The notes beneath the pieces are model-generated. The model was given only the letters and a program-made list of their open reading frames with translations, was not told the origin of the DNA and did no database searches. Of a stretch of DNA of 64,000 bases, positions 35,010-43,492 are shown in pieces. The stretch spans positions 1,054,001 through 1,118,000 of the forward strand of contig OZ242189.1 in the NCBI GenBank assembly GCA_965205725.1, written 5' to 3'. The translations under genes were made by a program, and so were the position numbers. Position 1 is the stretch's first letter. Each line of letters starts with the position of its first letter. This DNA is from G965205725 sp965205725 (lineage in GTDB: Bacteria > Pseudomonadota > Gammaproteobacteria > Pseudomonadales > Halieaceae).

Positions 35010-35623
35010 ACCTCTACGACTACAGTCGCTCTTCTGCCGCCTACCGTGTCAGAATTGCGCTGAATATCAAGGGCATCCCCTATCGGGCGATTCCAATCAG
35101 TCTATTGCAGAGCGAACAGCGTAGCGAGAACTACCTCGCGCTCAATCCACAGGGGCTGGTGCCATCACTGGCCCTGGATAACGGGGAAATCATCACCCAG
35201 TCCAGCGCCATTATCGAATGGCTGGAGCAGGCGTATCCGCAACCAACTTTACTGCCAGGCGATGCGCTGCAACAGGCTAAAATCCGCGCTGCCGCCAATG
35301 CCATTGCCTGTGACATCCACCCACTGAACAACCTGCGAGTGCTCAACTATCTGGTCGATAATCTGGGCGCCAATGAAAGCACCAGGATGGACTGGTATCA
35401 CCATTGGATAGAACAAGGCTTTAGCGCCCTGGAGCAGCAACTGCCACCGGGGCAATTCGCATTTGGCGATGAGCTAACACGGGTGGACGTGTTTCTGATA
35501 CCGCAGGTTTTTAACGCGCTACGCTTCGAGGTGGATATGTCGTTTTATCCGAAACTCCTGAACGCTTACAAAAACTGCAACGAGCTGGAGCCCTTCAAGC
35601 TGGCAGCGCCTGAAGCAGGCTAG
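35006..35623 (+). CDS. maiA: Maleylacetoacetate isomerase (zeta-class GST)
   Basis: 205 residues. The zeta-class active-site signature SSAAYRVRIALNIKG is at residues 9-23, followed by NPQGLVPSLALDNG and QSSAIIEWLEQAYP. It isomerises maleylacetoacetate to fumarylacetoacetate using glutathione. Last gene of the hpd operon, overlapping the FAH gene by 4 nt; converges on the interrupted DUF3604 gene. Confidence 0.94.
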   Translation: MNLYDYSRSSAAYRVRIALNIKGIPYRAIPISLLQSEQRSENYLALNPQGLVPSLALDNGEIITQSSAIIEWLEQAYPQPTLLPGDALQQAKIRAAANAIACDIHPLNNLRVLNYLVDNLGANESTRMDWYHHWIEQGFSALEQQLPPGQFAFGDELTRVDVFLIPQVFNALRFEVDMSFYPKLLNAYKNCNELEPFKLAAPEAG

Positions 35624-35634
35624 TATCCACCCGT

Positions 35635-36211
35635 TTAGCGAGCCGGCCTGTGCCAAATGGGAGAACTCCAGGCCCGCTCCTGAATCGTGGCCGGCGCAAG
35701 TTTTGTCGGCTCAATGCCCAGGCGCAGGGCATCATAGGTGCTCCAGCGACAACTGGGGTTTTCCAATACACGCACATAGTAAAATGCCGCCTGTTCCGCA
35801 TCGAACTCAGGATCGCTCCAGTAGGTGTTCAGCGAGCGAGACCCAAGGTCTGGAGAATAACTGCAATCACTGAGGTTCACGCTGGCCTCGTTGTCAGGAC
35901 AATACCCAGTCGCAGAATCCGGATTCAAGCTGTCGGCGCAGGCAATATCAATGACGCGCTCCCGCGTCTGACCGTCTTGCAACCAACCTTTGACCATCTG
36001 AATTTTTTGCAGTGGCGCAGCGCGGGGATCAGCTTCGGCCCAAACATAAAACTCGGGCGTGCCATTGTGTGCTGGAAGAACTCCACCCATGGGCGTGGTG
36101 GCCTCGTAGTGGTACTCATCCAACAGTTCTGCATCCAACCGTTCTGCCGCAGGCAATATTGCCTGGAGGCCCCTGCCCGCCAAGAGCCGCAAACGAATGC
36201 GCGTGCCACTA
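35635..36211 (-). pseudogene. DUF3604 protein, 3' part, separated by tandem IS630-type insertions
   Basis: Encodes the C-terminal ~190 residues (GTRIRLRLLAG ... MVKGWLQDGQTRERVIDIAC ... SPIWHRPAR). With the 5' part at 38558-39933 it rejoins in frame across the TA target as ...RETYATSGTRIRL..., giving one protein of ~650 residues. Cut off from its promoter and start, this part is presumably silent. Confidence 0.9.
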
Positions 36212-37382
36212 GTGTAGTGTATTGAACTGATTCATGTTATATAAAGTGCTTCATTCACTACCCATTTGAAGCCAATGCCCGCCCAAATAGACATCACTTT
36301 ATCAGCGCAAGAGAAAAAGCAGTTGGAAAAACAGGTTAGGAGCAAAACGACACCGGTACGATTGGTAGAGCGCTCAAGGATCATTCTGCTCGCTGCAAAA
36401 AATATTCCCAACTACAAGATTGCTGAAGAGCTGGAAATTGATGCCAACAAAGTGGGCCGGTGGCGCAATCGTTTTTTCGAGAGAGGGCTTAAGGGGATAG
36501 AGAAAGATTTACCCAGAGGGGCTAATCACGGCGGCAAGAATTCTGCGGACCAGGCAAAGCTGCGTTCGAAAGTCATCAAGATAACCACGCAGGAAAAACC
36601 CAAGGATGGCACCCACTGGACGACCCGAGGTTTGGCAAAAGTGATGGGAATTAATCACTCCTTTATAAACAGAGTGTGGCGAGAAGTTGGTTTGAAGCCA
36701 CACCTGGTTGCCCGATTCAAGGTGAGCAGCGACCCTGCCTTTGAAGACAAGCTACGCGATGTCGTTGGCTTGTATGTATCGCCGCCAGAGAATGCCGTTG
36801 TTTTCTGTGTTGACGAGAAGAGTTCCATTCAAGCGCTGGATAGGTCGCAGCCGGGATTGCCGATGAAGCCAGGACGCGCCGGAACCATGACTCACGACTA
36901 TAAGCGTCATGGTACAAGCACCTTGTTTGCGGCACTGAACACCCTGACGGGTGATATTATCGGTGAGTGTAAGAAGCGTCACCGGCACCAGGAGTTTTTG
37001 GCGTTTCTGAAGACTGTGGAGAAACAAACACCCAAAGAGTTAGACCTTCACCTTATCGTTGACAACTATGCGACGCACAAACACGAAACAGTGAAGAACT
37101 GGATTAAGCGTCATAAGAGAGTTCACTTACACTTTATTCCAACGAGTTCTTCGTGGCTAAATCTGGTGGAGAGATTTTTTGGATTGTTGACAGAAAGGCG
37201 GCTGCGTCGTGGTGTATTCACATCAGTACAACAGTTGGAAGAGACTATCATGGATTTTATTGAGAGACACAATGAAGATAAAAAGCCATTTGTTTGGACA
37301 AAGTCTGCGGGAGAGATTCTGGAGAAAGTGGGCCGGGCAAGACATGCACTCTCAAATCAATAATTAGTTTAATACACTACAC
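36212..37382 (+). mobile_element. IS630-family element, copy 1 (1171 bp)
   Basis: Ends GTGTAGTGTATTGAAC and its complement GTTTAATACACTACAC-type right end, inserted at a TA dinucleotide (36210-36211 and 37383-37384), as IS630/Tc1 elements do. It contains one intact DDE transposase gene. The next element begins right after the shared TA. Confidence 0.95.
36275..37363 (+). CDS. IS630-family transposase (copy 1)
   Basis: 362 residues from ATG 36275; an in-frame TTG three codons upstream is an alternative. Helix-turn-helix region IAEELEIDANKVGRWRNRFF, then the DDE core: FCVDEKSSIQALDRSQPGL (first Asp), LIVDNYATHKH (second Asp), SSWLNLVERFFGLLTERRLRRG (Glu). No disruption; probably active. Protein identical to copy 2. 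Confidence 0.95.
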   Translation: MPAQIDITLSAQEKKQLEKQVRSKTTPVRLVERSRIILLAAKNIPNYKIAEELEIDANKVGRWRNRFFERGLKGIEKDLPRGANHGGKNSADQAKLRSKVIKITTQEKPKDGTHWTTRGLAKVMGINHSFINRVWREVGLKPHLVARFKVSSDPAFEDKLRDVVGLYVSPPENAVVFCVDEKSSIQALDRSQPGLPMKPGRAGTMTHDYKRHGTSTLFAALNTLTGDIIGECKKRHRHQEFLAFLKTVEKQTPKELDLHLIVDNYATHKHETVKNWIKRHKRVHLHFIPTSSSWLNLVERFFGLLTERRLRRGVFTSVQQLEETIMDFIERHNEDKKPFVWTKSAGEILEKVGRARHALSNQ

Positions 37383-37384
37383 TA

Positions 37385-38555
37385 GTGTAGTGTATTGAAC
37401 TGATTCATGTTATATAAAGTGCTTCATTCACTACCCATTTGAAGCCAATGCCCGCCCAAATAGACATCACTTTATCAGCGCAAGAGAAAAAGCAGTTGGA
37501 AAAACAGGTTAGGAGCAAAACGACACCGGTACGATTGGTAGAGCGCTCAAGGATCATTCTGCTCGCTGCAAAAAATATTCCCAACTACAAGATTGCTGAA
37601 GAGCTGGAAATTGATGCCAACAAAGTGGGCCGGTGGCGCAATCGTTTTTTCGAGAGAGGGCTTAAGGGGATAGAGAAAGATTTACCCAGAGGGGCTAATC
37701 ACGGCGGCAAGAATTCTGCGGACCAGGCAAAGCTGCGTTCGAAAGTCATCAAGATAACCACGCAGGAAAAACCCAAGGATGGCACCCACTGGACGACCCG
37801 AGGTTTGGCAAAAGTGATGGGAATTAATCACTCCTTTATAAACAGAGTGTGGCGAGAAGTTGGTTTGAAGCCACACCTGGTTGCCCGATTCAAGGTGAGC
37901 AGCGACCCTGCCTTTGAAGACAAGCTACGCGATGTCGTTGGCTTGTATGTATCGCCGCCAGAGAATGCCGTTGTTTTCTGTGTTGACGAGAAGAGTTCCA
38001 TTCAAGCGCTGGATAGGTCGCAGCCGGGATTGCCGATGAAGCCAGGACGCGCCGGAACCATGACTCACGACTATAAGCGTCATGGTACAAGCACCTTGTT
38101 TGCGGCACTGAACACCCTGACGGGTGATATTATCGGTGAGTGTAAGAAGCGTCACCGGCACCAGGAGTTTTTGGCGTTTCTGAAGACTGTGGAGAAACAA
38201 ACACCCAAAGAGTTAGACCTTCACCTTATCGTTGACAACTATGCGACGCACAAACACGAAACAGTGAAGAACTGGATTAAGCGTCATAAGAGAGTTCACT
38301 TACACTTTATTCCAACGAGTTCTTCGTGGCTAAATCTGGTGGAGAGATTTTTTGGATTGTTGACAGAAAGGCGGCTGCGTCGTGGTGTATTCACATCAGT
38401 ACAACAGTTGGAAGAGACTATCATGGATTTTATTGAGAGACACAATGAAGATAAAAAGCCATTTGTTTGGACAAAGTCTGCGGGAGAGATTCTGGAGAAA
38501 GTGGGCCGCGCAAGACATGCACTCTCAAATCAATAATTAGTTTAATACACTACAC
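37385..38555 (+). mobile_element. IS630-family element, copy 2 (1171 bp), direct tandem of copy 1
   Basis: Same length and orientation as copy 1, sharing a single TA between them (37383-37384) and flanked on the right by TA (38556-38557). The only difference I find is G to C near 38508 (CGG to CGC, both Arg). The second copy probably inserted at, or arose from, the TA end of the first very recently. Confidence 0.95.
37448..38536 (+). CDS. IS630-family transposase (copy 2)
   Basis: Identical in amino-acid sequence to the copy 1 transposase, with the same DDE residues and intact length. One synonymous change near the 3' end separates the two genes. Confidence 0.95.
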   Translation: MPAQIDITLSAQEKKQLEKQVRSKTTPVRLVERSRIILLAAKNIPNYKIAEELEIDANKVGRWRNRFFERGLKGIEKDLPRGANHGGKNSADQAKLRSKVIKITTQEKPKDGTHWTTRGLAKVMGINHSFINRVWREVGLKPHLVARFKVSSDPAFEDKLRDVVGLYVSPPENAVVFCVDEKSSIQALDRSQPGLPMKPGRAGTMTHDYKRHGTSTLFAALNTLTGDIIGECKKRHRHQEFLAFLKTVEKQTPKELDLHLIVDNYATHKHETVKNWIKRHKRVHLHFIPTSSSWLNLVERFFGLLTERRLRRGVFTSVQQLEETIMDFIERHNEDKKPFVWTKSAGEILEKVGRARHALSNQ

Positions 38556-38557
38556 TA

Positions 38558-39933
38558 GTTGCATAGGTTTCACGCCGCCTGAGCGCATCAAAAATGCCTT
38601 CGCGGGTATTCTCCGGCGCCCACACGCCAGCCAGGCCGCCTGAGCTTTTGGACACAAGTGCAGAGGAGTGAACGCTGACCGCATTGTGTTTTTGCCGCCG
38701 AATCGCCGGCCCGGTCAAGGCGCCAGCCGCACCCCGATAGTCCCACTCCTCGGCATCCCCCGGATTAGAGTTATGGGCGTCTGTTGCACCGACAAATCCA
38801 ACCTGCATCGGGTTGTAGCCCAGTTCCTGCTCCAGCAACATGCCTTCTTTTAACCCTTCACGCACGAAGCCGGCAGCAAATGCACAGGCGGTTTCCTGCC
38901 CTTCAGAGCAGGGTTGAAAAATCTGCTCGAAGGCGCACTCTTCATCGCTGGCCCCCACGCCTAAAGCACACTCGCTGGCACCCTTGATCTGATAAATTTC
39001 TGCCAGCGGTTCAGACCTTGTACGCAGCGCCCAATCCTCATTGGTATAGGCTTGACCAAATCTATCCGTGCGGGCGTAAGGCAAACCCCAGGCGCGATTC
39101 ATATTGTGGGGTATGGTCAAAAAATCGCAGTCCTCCTGGCAGTTTTCGTCGAGGTTTTGCCAAAGGTCTACCACAGTCAACGCATCCAGAGAAGAGAACG
39201 CCAGCTCCGGCAAGTGACTACCCTTGAAAATAACATTGCGATGGAATTTACCTCCGTCGGGTAGCGGCGGGGAATATTCGTAGGCCGACAGCGCAGTGAA
39301 AACACCGGGCTCGTTGTACTCATCAGAGAGTGCCTGATAGTCCGCCCAGTCGGCGGCCGCATCCGCAAGGCACTTCTCCAGCCCCGCCGCGACACAACCT
39401 GGAGCTGCTTCACGGGTTAGTTTGCCTTTGGAATCAGCACTGAGCTTGCGCAGATAACTAAAGGTTGCTCGATTAGGCGTTTCGACAATCCAGCAATTGA
39501 CGCGCTGACGCAATGACAAACCAGGTTTGCCACAATCGCGACGATTGCCAAAACCCTCGGCGTGGTCGGTAATGGCCACAAAGTCCAGCGGCTCAGAAAT
39601 ACGCATCATCTCGCCAGTAGCGCTGGTCAGCACCTGCCCCCGCGCAAAACGATAGGCGTCTTCAATAGTCAGCCTGTTACCAAAAAGAACACTGTCAAAG
39701 GACTGCTCTGTATGCACATGCAGTTCACCAAAATAGAGGTTCTTCAAACTTTGAGGTTTAAACTGCGGTTCAGGAAAGGGCACTCGAGTCTCATCCTGAA
39801 GAGCCAGGTCTGCGGCGAGACCTTCTTTAGTAAAAGGCTTGCGCTGCTCCTGAAACCAGAAATAACCCGCGATACAGACAACAACTACAACTACCAGCAG
39901 TAGCGCCAACACCCTCTTTATTATTTTCAGCAT
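38558..39933 (-). pseudogene. DUF3604 protein, 5' part, truncated by IS630-type insertion
   Basis: 458 native codons from the start. An N-terminal membrane anchor/signal (VLALLLVVVVVVCIAGYFWF) leads into a PHP-like DUF3604 domain: LYFGELHVHTEQSFD with a metal-binding HVH, DFVAITDHAEG, FLTIPHNMN and GFVGATDAHNSNPGD. The frame then runs into the IS and ends ...ATSVVY at 38542. DUF3604 proteins are periplasmic and often linked to sulfatase or hydrolase loci; the function is unproven. The C-terminal quarter is missing, so activity is doubtful. Confidence 0.9.
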
Positions 39934-40149
39934 CTGAGTGACCGCTTCCAGAAAACTGACATTCTAGCGCAAGCCACTCACTTTAGCTGACTCAATCTAT
40001 GCACAATAGGCCCAGTCATCTGGTGTTGCCGATTTTTCACACAGGCGGGCTCGCTGTGTTATGCAGCGTGCGTCCTACGACTGAAACTTGCTGTACACCC
40101 CTGTGCCACGGTATTCTGGCCGCCGTTTTTTTCTGGGAGACCCAGTGAA

Positions 40150-40623
40150 ATGAGTGACAAGAGCGGAATGAGTGACAAGCCACTGGTACCCGCAATCGAC
40201 GGCTGGCACACCATGGATACTGATCAGCCCCATTTGATCGGTAGCCAGTGCAATAGCTGCGCCACCTATTTTTTCCCCAAATTATTCAGCTTCTGCAAGA
40301 ATCCCGCTTGCGATAGCACCGAGTTTGCAGAAGTTGAGCTAAGCCGCACCGGCACGATTTGGAGCTACACCAATGCCTGCTATAAGCCACCCGCACCCTT
40401 CATTGCTGCCGACCCCTTCCAGCCCTATGCCATCGCTGCGGTGCAATTGGATAAGGAGCACATGGTGGTTCTTGGGCAGGTCATTGCAGGAACCGGTGTT
40501 GAAGATTTAAAAGTGGGCATGCCCATGGAGCTGGTTTTGGAAGCGCTACACGAGGATGAGGAGGATACTAAAATCACCTGGAAGTGGAAGCCCCTGGCCA
40601 ATGCAGACGCGCCGGCAGCTTGA
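40150..40623 (+). CDS. DUF35 Zn-ribbon/OB-fold protein
   Basis: 157 residues. A rubredoxin-like zinc ribbon with four cysteines (SQCNSCATYFF...SFCKNPACDS) is followed by an OB-fold (GTIWSYTNACYKPPAPF, YAIAAVQLDKEHMVVLGQVI). Such proteins pair with thiolase-fold enzymes; in steroid side-chain degradation the DUF35 subunit and Ltp2 form an aldolase. The thiolase-like gene follows after 13 bp. The start region has a duplicated ATGAGTGACAAG (40150 and 40168), so either ATG could be used. The 216-bp gap before it carries the promoter of this operon. Confidence 0.88.
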   Translation: MSDKSGMSDKPLVPAIDGWHTMDTDQPHLIGSQCNSCATYFFPKLFSFCKNPACDSTEFAEVELSRTGTIWSYTNACYKPPAPFIAADPFQPYAIAAVQLDKEHMVVLGQVIAGTGVEDLKVGMPMELVLEALHEDEEDTKITWKWKPLANADAPAA

Positions 40624-40636
40624 GGAATAAAGAGAT

Positions 40637-41824
40637 ATGTCGAATGAAATAGCTATTCTCGGTGTCGGTATGCACCCCTGGGGCAAATGGGGTAAGAACT
40701 TCGTTGAGTACGGTGTCGCAGCAGCGCGCGAAGCGCTGGCAGATTCCGGCGTGCCCTGGCAGGACATCAAATTTGTTTCTGGCGGCGCAACAATACGCTG
40801 TGGCTACCCCGGCTACGTCGCTGGCGCCACCTTTGCTCAGGCCTTAGGTTGGCAAGGTGCCGAGGTTAATACCTCCTACGCTGCTTGTGCCTCGGGCTCA
40901 CAAGCACTGGCCGCAGCGCGCAGCAAGATACTCTCTGGAGCCTGCGATATAGCTCTGGTCGTGGGTGCTGACACGACACCGAAAGGCTTTCTCGCTCCGG
41001 CCAAAGGTTATCGCCCCGAAGACCCGGACTGGACTCGCTTCTATCTCGGCGTAACCAATCCTACCTATTTTGGCCTGTATGCCCGGCGCCGCATGGATTT
41101 ATATGGCGATACTTTGCAAGACTTCGCGGCGGTAAAGGTTAAAAACGCGAAAATCGGCATGCACAACCCGCGCGCGCGCTACAAAAAAGAATTCACCCTG
41201 GAAGATGTCGCCAATTCAGCAATGGTTGCCGACCCTCTGCGCTTGATGGACATCTGTGCCACCAGCGACGGCGGCGCAGCGCTGATTGTTTCGAGTCTTG
41301 AGTACGCCAGAAAAATCGGCAAAGGTGACGCACCGCGTGTGGCCGCCATTGCGACTGTTACGCCAACTTTCGCCAGCTCCATTGTTGAAATGCCAGACAT
41401 TGCCACCGATTCAGCCGCAGCCAATGGCATTGAGGCCACCAATTATCGCGGGTCTATCCCACTCAAGGCATACGAGGAAGCCGGTATTGGCCCCGATGAT
41501 GTGAGCCTGGCAGAAGTCTACGACCTGTCCACGGCACTTGAGCTGGACTGGATTGAAGACCTTAGACTGTGCGAGCGCGGCGATGCTGCCAAACTGTTGC
41601 GCAAGGGTGACACCCGTGTGGGCGGGAAAATTCCCGTCAATGCCTCTGGAGGTTTGGCTTGCTTCGGCGAGGCGGTACCTGCCCAGGCATTGTCCCAGGT
41701 TTGTGAACTGACCTGGCAATTACGTGGCCAGGCCGGGATACGTCAGGTTGCAGGCGCAAGAGTTGGTATTACCGCCAACCAGGGCCTGTTCGGTCACGGC
41801 TCATCAGTCATCGTAAAGCGGTAG
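40637..41824 (+). CDS. Thiolase-superfamily enzyme, SCP-x/Ltp type (possible aldolase)
   Basis: 395 residues. The thiolase fold includes Cys84 in YAACASGSQAL. The second-half motif that in true thiolases reads GHPxGA is here NASGGLACFGEAVPAQAL, lacking the catalytic His, and the C-terminal motif is NQGLFGHGSS. Loss of GHP and the upstream DUF35 partner suggest a retro-aldol Ltp2-like activity on a CoA thioester rather than beta-ketothiolysis; this is inference. GAGGAATAAAGAG precedes the start. Confidence 0.87.
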   Translation: MSNEIAILGVGMHPWGKWGKNFVEYGVAAAREALADSGVPWQDIKFVSGGATIRCGYPGYVAGATFAQALGWQGAEVNTSYAACASGSQALAAARSKILSGACDIALVVGADTTPKGFLAPAKGYRPEDPDWTRFYLGVTNPTYFGLYARRRMDLYGDTLQDFAAVKVKNAKIGMHNPRARYKKEFTLEDVANSAMVADPLRLMDICATSDGGAALIVSSLEYARKIGKGDAPRVAAIATVTPTFASSIVEMPDIATDSAAANGIEATNYRGSIPLKAYEEAGIGPDDVSLAEVYDLSTALELDWIEDLRLCERGDAAKLLRKGDTRVGGKIPVNASGGLACFGEAVPAQALSQVCELTWQLRGQAGIRQVAGARVGITANQGLFGHGSSVIVKR

Positions 41825-41832
41825 GCTAAACA

Positions 41833-42462
41833 GTGACCCTGGCGAGCTGGCTTCCGTTGGCAATGGTTTGCCTGCTGGGTGCCATGTCGCCCGGTCCGAG
41901 TCTGGCTGTTGTGATGGGCAACACCTTACGCCAGGGATATTCAGCAGGTTATATCGCTGCACTTAGCCACGGTGTTGGCGTTGCCCTCTATGGCTTAATT
42001 ACGGTTGCCGGTTTGGCGGCACTGATTACCGGCTCGCCGATGTTGTTTTCTGCACTACAGATTGCTGGCGCACTGTATCTGATTTATCTCGGCTACAAGT
42101 CCTTGCGCAGCAGAAGCGTCTCTCTCGCCCCGGCAGATACCGACAACAACCCCAGACCCAGACATGGCAACGCCGCCAGCGAGGGTTTTCTAGTGGCCTT
42201 TCTCAACCCCAAACTGGCTGTATTCATGCTGGCTCTGTTTAGCCAATTTCTCAGTGCCGACAGCACCTGGACACATCGTTGGATCATGGTTCTGACCGTT
42301 GGAATTCTGGACGCCTGTTGGTACAGTCTGGTCGTTGCCTTTGTGTCTCGCGAATCTGTACTTACGCGGCTGCGCAAGTCCTCAGTTGTTATCGACCGGG
42401 TACTCGGTATCGTGCTAATTTTGCTGGCATTCACGGTACTCATTTCAACCACTATTCGATAG
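41833..42462 (+). CDS. LysE/RhtB family exporter
   Basis: 209 residues, about six transmembrane segments. The N-terminal signature GAMSPGPSLAVVMGNTLRQG and the GALYLIYLGYKSLRSR and AFLNPKLAVFMLALFSQF segments are typical of LysE-type amino-acid or small-metabolite exporters in the inner membrane. It starts with GTG 8 bp after the thiolase-like gene and ends 10 bp before the dehalogenase-like gene, so it belongs to the same operon; its substrate may be a pathway intermediate or an unrelated amino acid. Confidence 0.88.
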   Translation: MTLASWLPLAMVCLLGAMSPGPSLAVVMGNTLRQGYSAGYIAALSHGVGVALYGLITVAGLAALITGSPMLFSALQIAGALYLIYLGYKSLRSRSVSLAPADTDNNPRPRHGNAASEGFLVAFLNPKLAVFMLALFSQFLSADSTWTHRWIMVLTVGILDACWYSLVVAFVSRESVLTRLRKSSVVIDRVLGIVLILLAFTVLISTTIR

Positions 42463-42472
42463 GAAGCCCGGT

Positions 42473-43159
42473 ATGCAAAAAATTGGTGATAGCTTGCAAG
42501 GGAAGCGCGTGTTGGTGACACAGTCCGGGGAATTCATGGGGCCCGCTCTCTGTGACCTGTTCGCGCGCTATGGTGCGGAAGTAATCGCGGACCCAAACCC
42601 TCTGGCCGAACCGGGACTGGCGGAGCAGATTGTAGAGTCCGCTGGCCACGTCGATGTGTTGATTGCCAATTTGGCCGTACCCGCACCGCGCACCAAAGTA
42701 ACTGATATCACTGATCGGGAATGGCAGCATGTGTTTTCTCACCTTTGCGACCCGCTGCCGCGACTGTTTCGCTCGGTACTACCGCAAATGATTGAGCGCC
42801 AATCTGGAAAAATTGTAGTGATGGGCTCATCCTCTGCCCTGCGTGGCATGGTACTCACTTCAACCTACAGTGCTGCTCGAGGTGCGCAGGTAAGCTATGT
42901 GCGCGCTGCAGGCACCGAAATAGCTAAAGACAATGTTCAAATTAATTTGATTGCCCAGAACTTTGTGGAAAACCCCACTTACTACCCCCCAGAAATCCAG
43001 GCCAATAAGAAGTTCCAGGAGCTCCTCGCCCGCGAGGTACCTCTCGGACGCTTGGCCACACCTGAGGAAGATGCCCAATTCGCTGTCTTTCTGGCGGCCA
43101 GTGAAGTGAATTTCTTCGCTGGTCAAAGCATCTCATTTTCAGGTGGCTGGGTCACTTAA
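42473..43159 (+). CDS. Probable halohydrin dehalogenase (HHDH, SDR fold)
   Basis: 228 residues with an SDR fold but not a normal SDR. The nucleotide-binding TGxxxGxG is replaced by Thr16-QSGE-Phe21-M-Gly23, matching the HHDH halide-pocket motif T-x4-F/Y-x-G. The catalytic residues are Ser119, Tyr132 and Arg136 (S-x12-Y-x3-R; TYSAAR), with Arg instead of Lys as in HheA/B/C-type enzymes. The loop after the active site, NFVENPTYYPPEI, is also HHDH-like. Such cofactor-free enzymes convert vicinal haloalcohols to epoxides and halide. Fourth gene of the DUF35/thiolase/LysE operon. Confidence 0.82.
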   Translation: MQKIGDSLQGKRVLVTQSGEFMGPALCDLFARYGAEVIADPNPLAEPGLAEQIVESAGHVDVLIANLAVPAPRTKVTDITDREWQHVFSHLCDPLPRLFRSVLPQMIERQSGKIVVMGSSSALRGMVLTSTYSAARGAQVSYVRAAGTEIAKDNVQINLIAQNFVENPTYYPPEIQANKKFQELLAREVPLGRLATPEEDAQFAVFLAASEVNFFAGQSISFSGGWVT

Positions 43160-43255
43160 TGCCCTTGACCGGGCTATGGTCTCGGCCAGCTTGTCCGCTG
43201 GTAGCGAGGGGAAGCAGAAATGAGTTAGTTTTTGCAGTCAGGTGATCGCAACAGC

Positions 43256-43338
43256 GAAGCTGATTTCCACGGAGGAAGCTGATTTCCACGGAGGAAGCTG
43301 ATTTCCACGGAGCACGGAGGAAGCTAATTTCCACGGAG
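43256..43338 (+). repeat. 19-bp direct repeat, four units
   Basis: GAAGCTGATTTCCACGGAG occurs exactly at 43256, 43275 and 43294 without spacers. A 7-bp CACGGAG follows, then a fourth unit with one change at 43320. It lies in the 333-bp gap between the HHDH gene and the LLM gene stop; no gene or clear terminator is seen there. Confidence 0.85.
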
Positions 43339-43492
43339 AAAGACGCGCTTTTTCCAGAGCAGGCACGGGTCTATGCACGCCCCGCTTTAACTGATTCTGC
43401 TGCTGGGCGCGACCTTGTATGTTCCTCGTTGGGGGTATAAACAGACGATCATTTCCACTTAAAATAATTCAACTCATCAATCAGACATAACA

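Noticed and set aside
43256..43338. 19-bp repeats as a mini-CRISPR
   Set aside because: The repeats are contiguous, without spacers.
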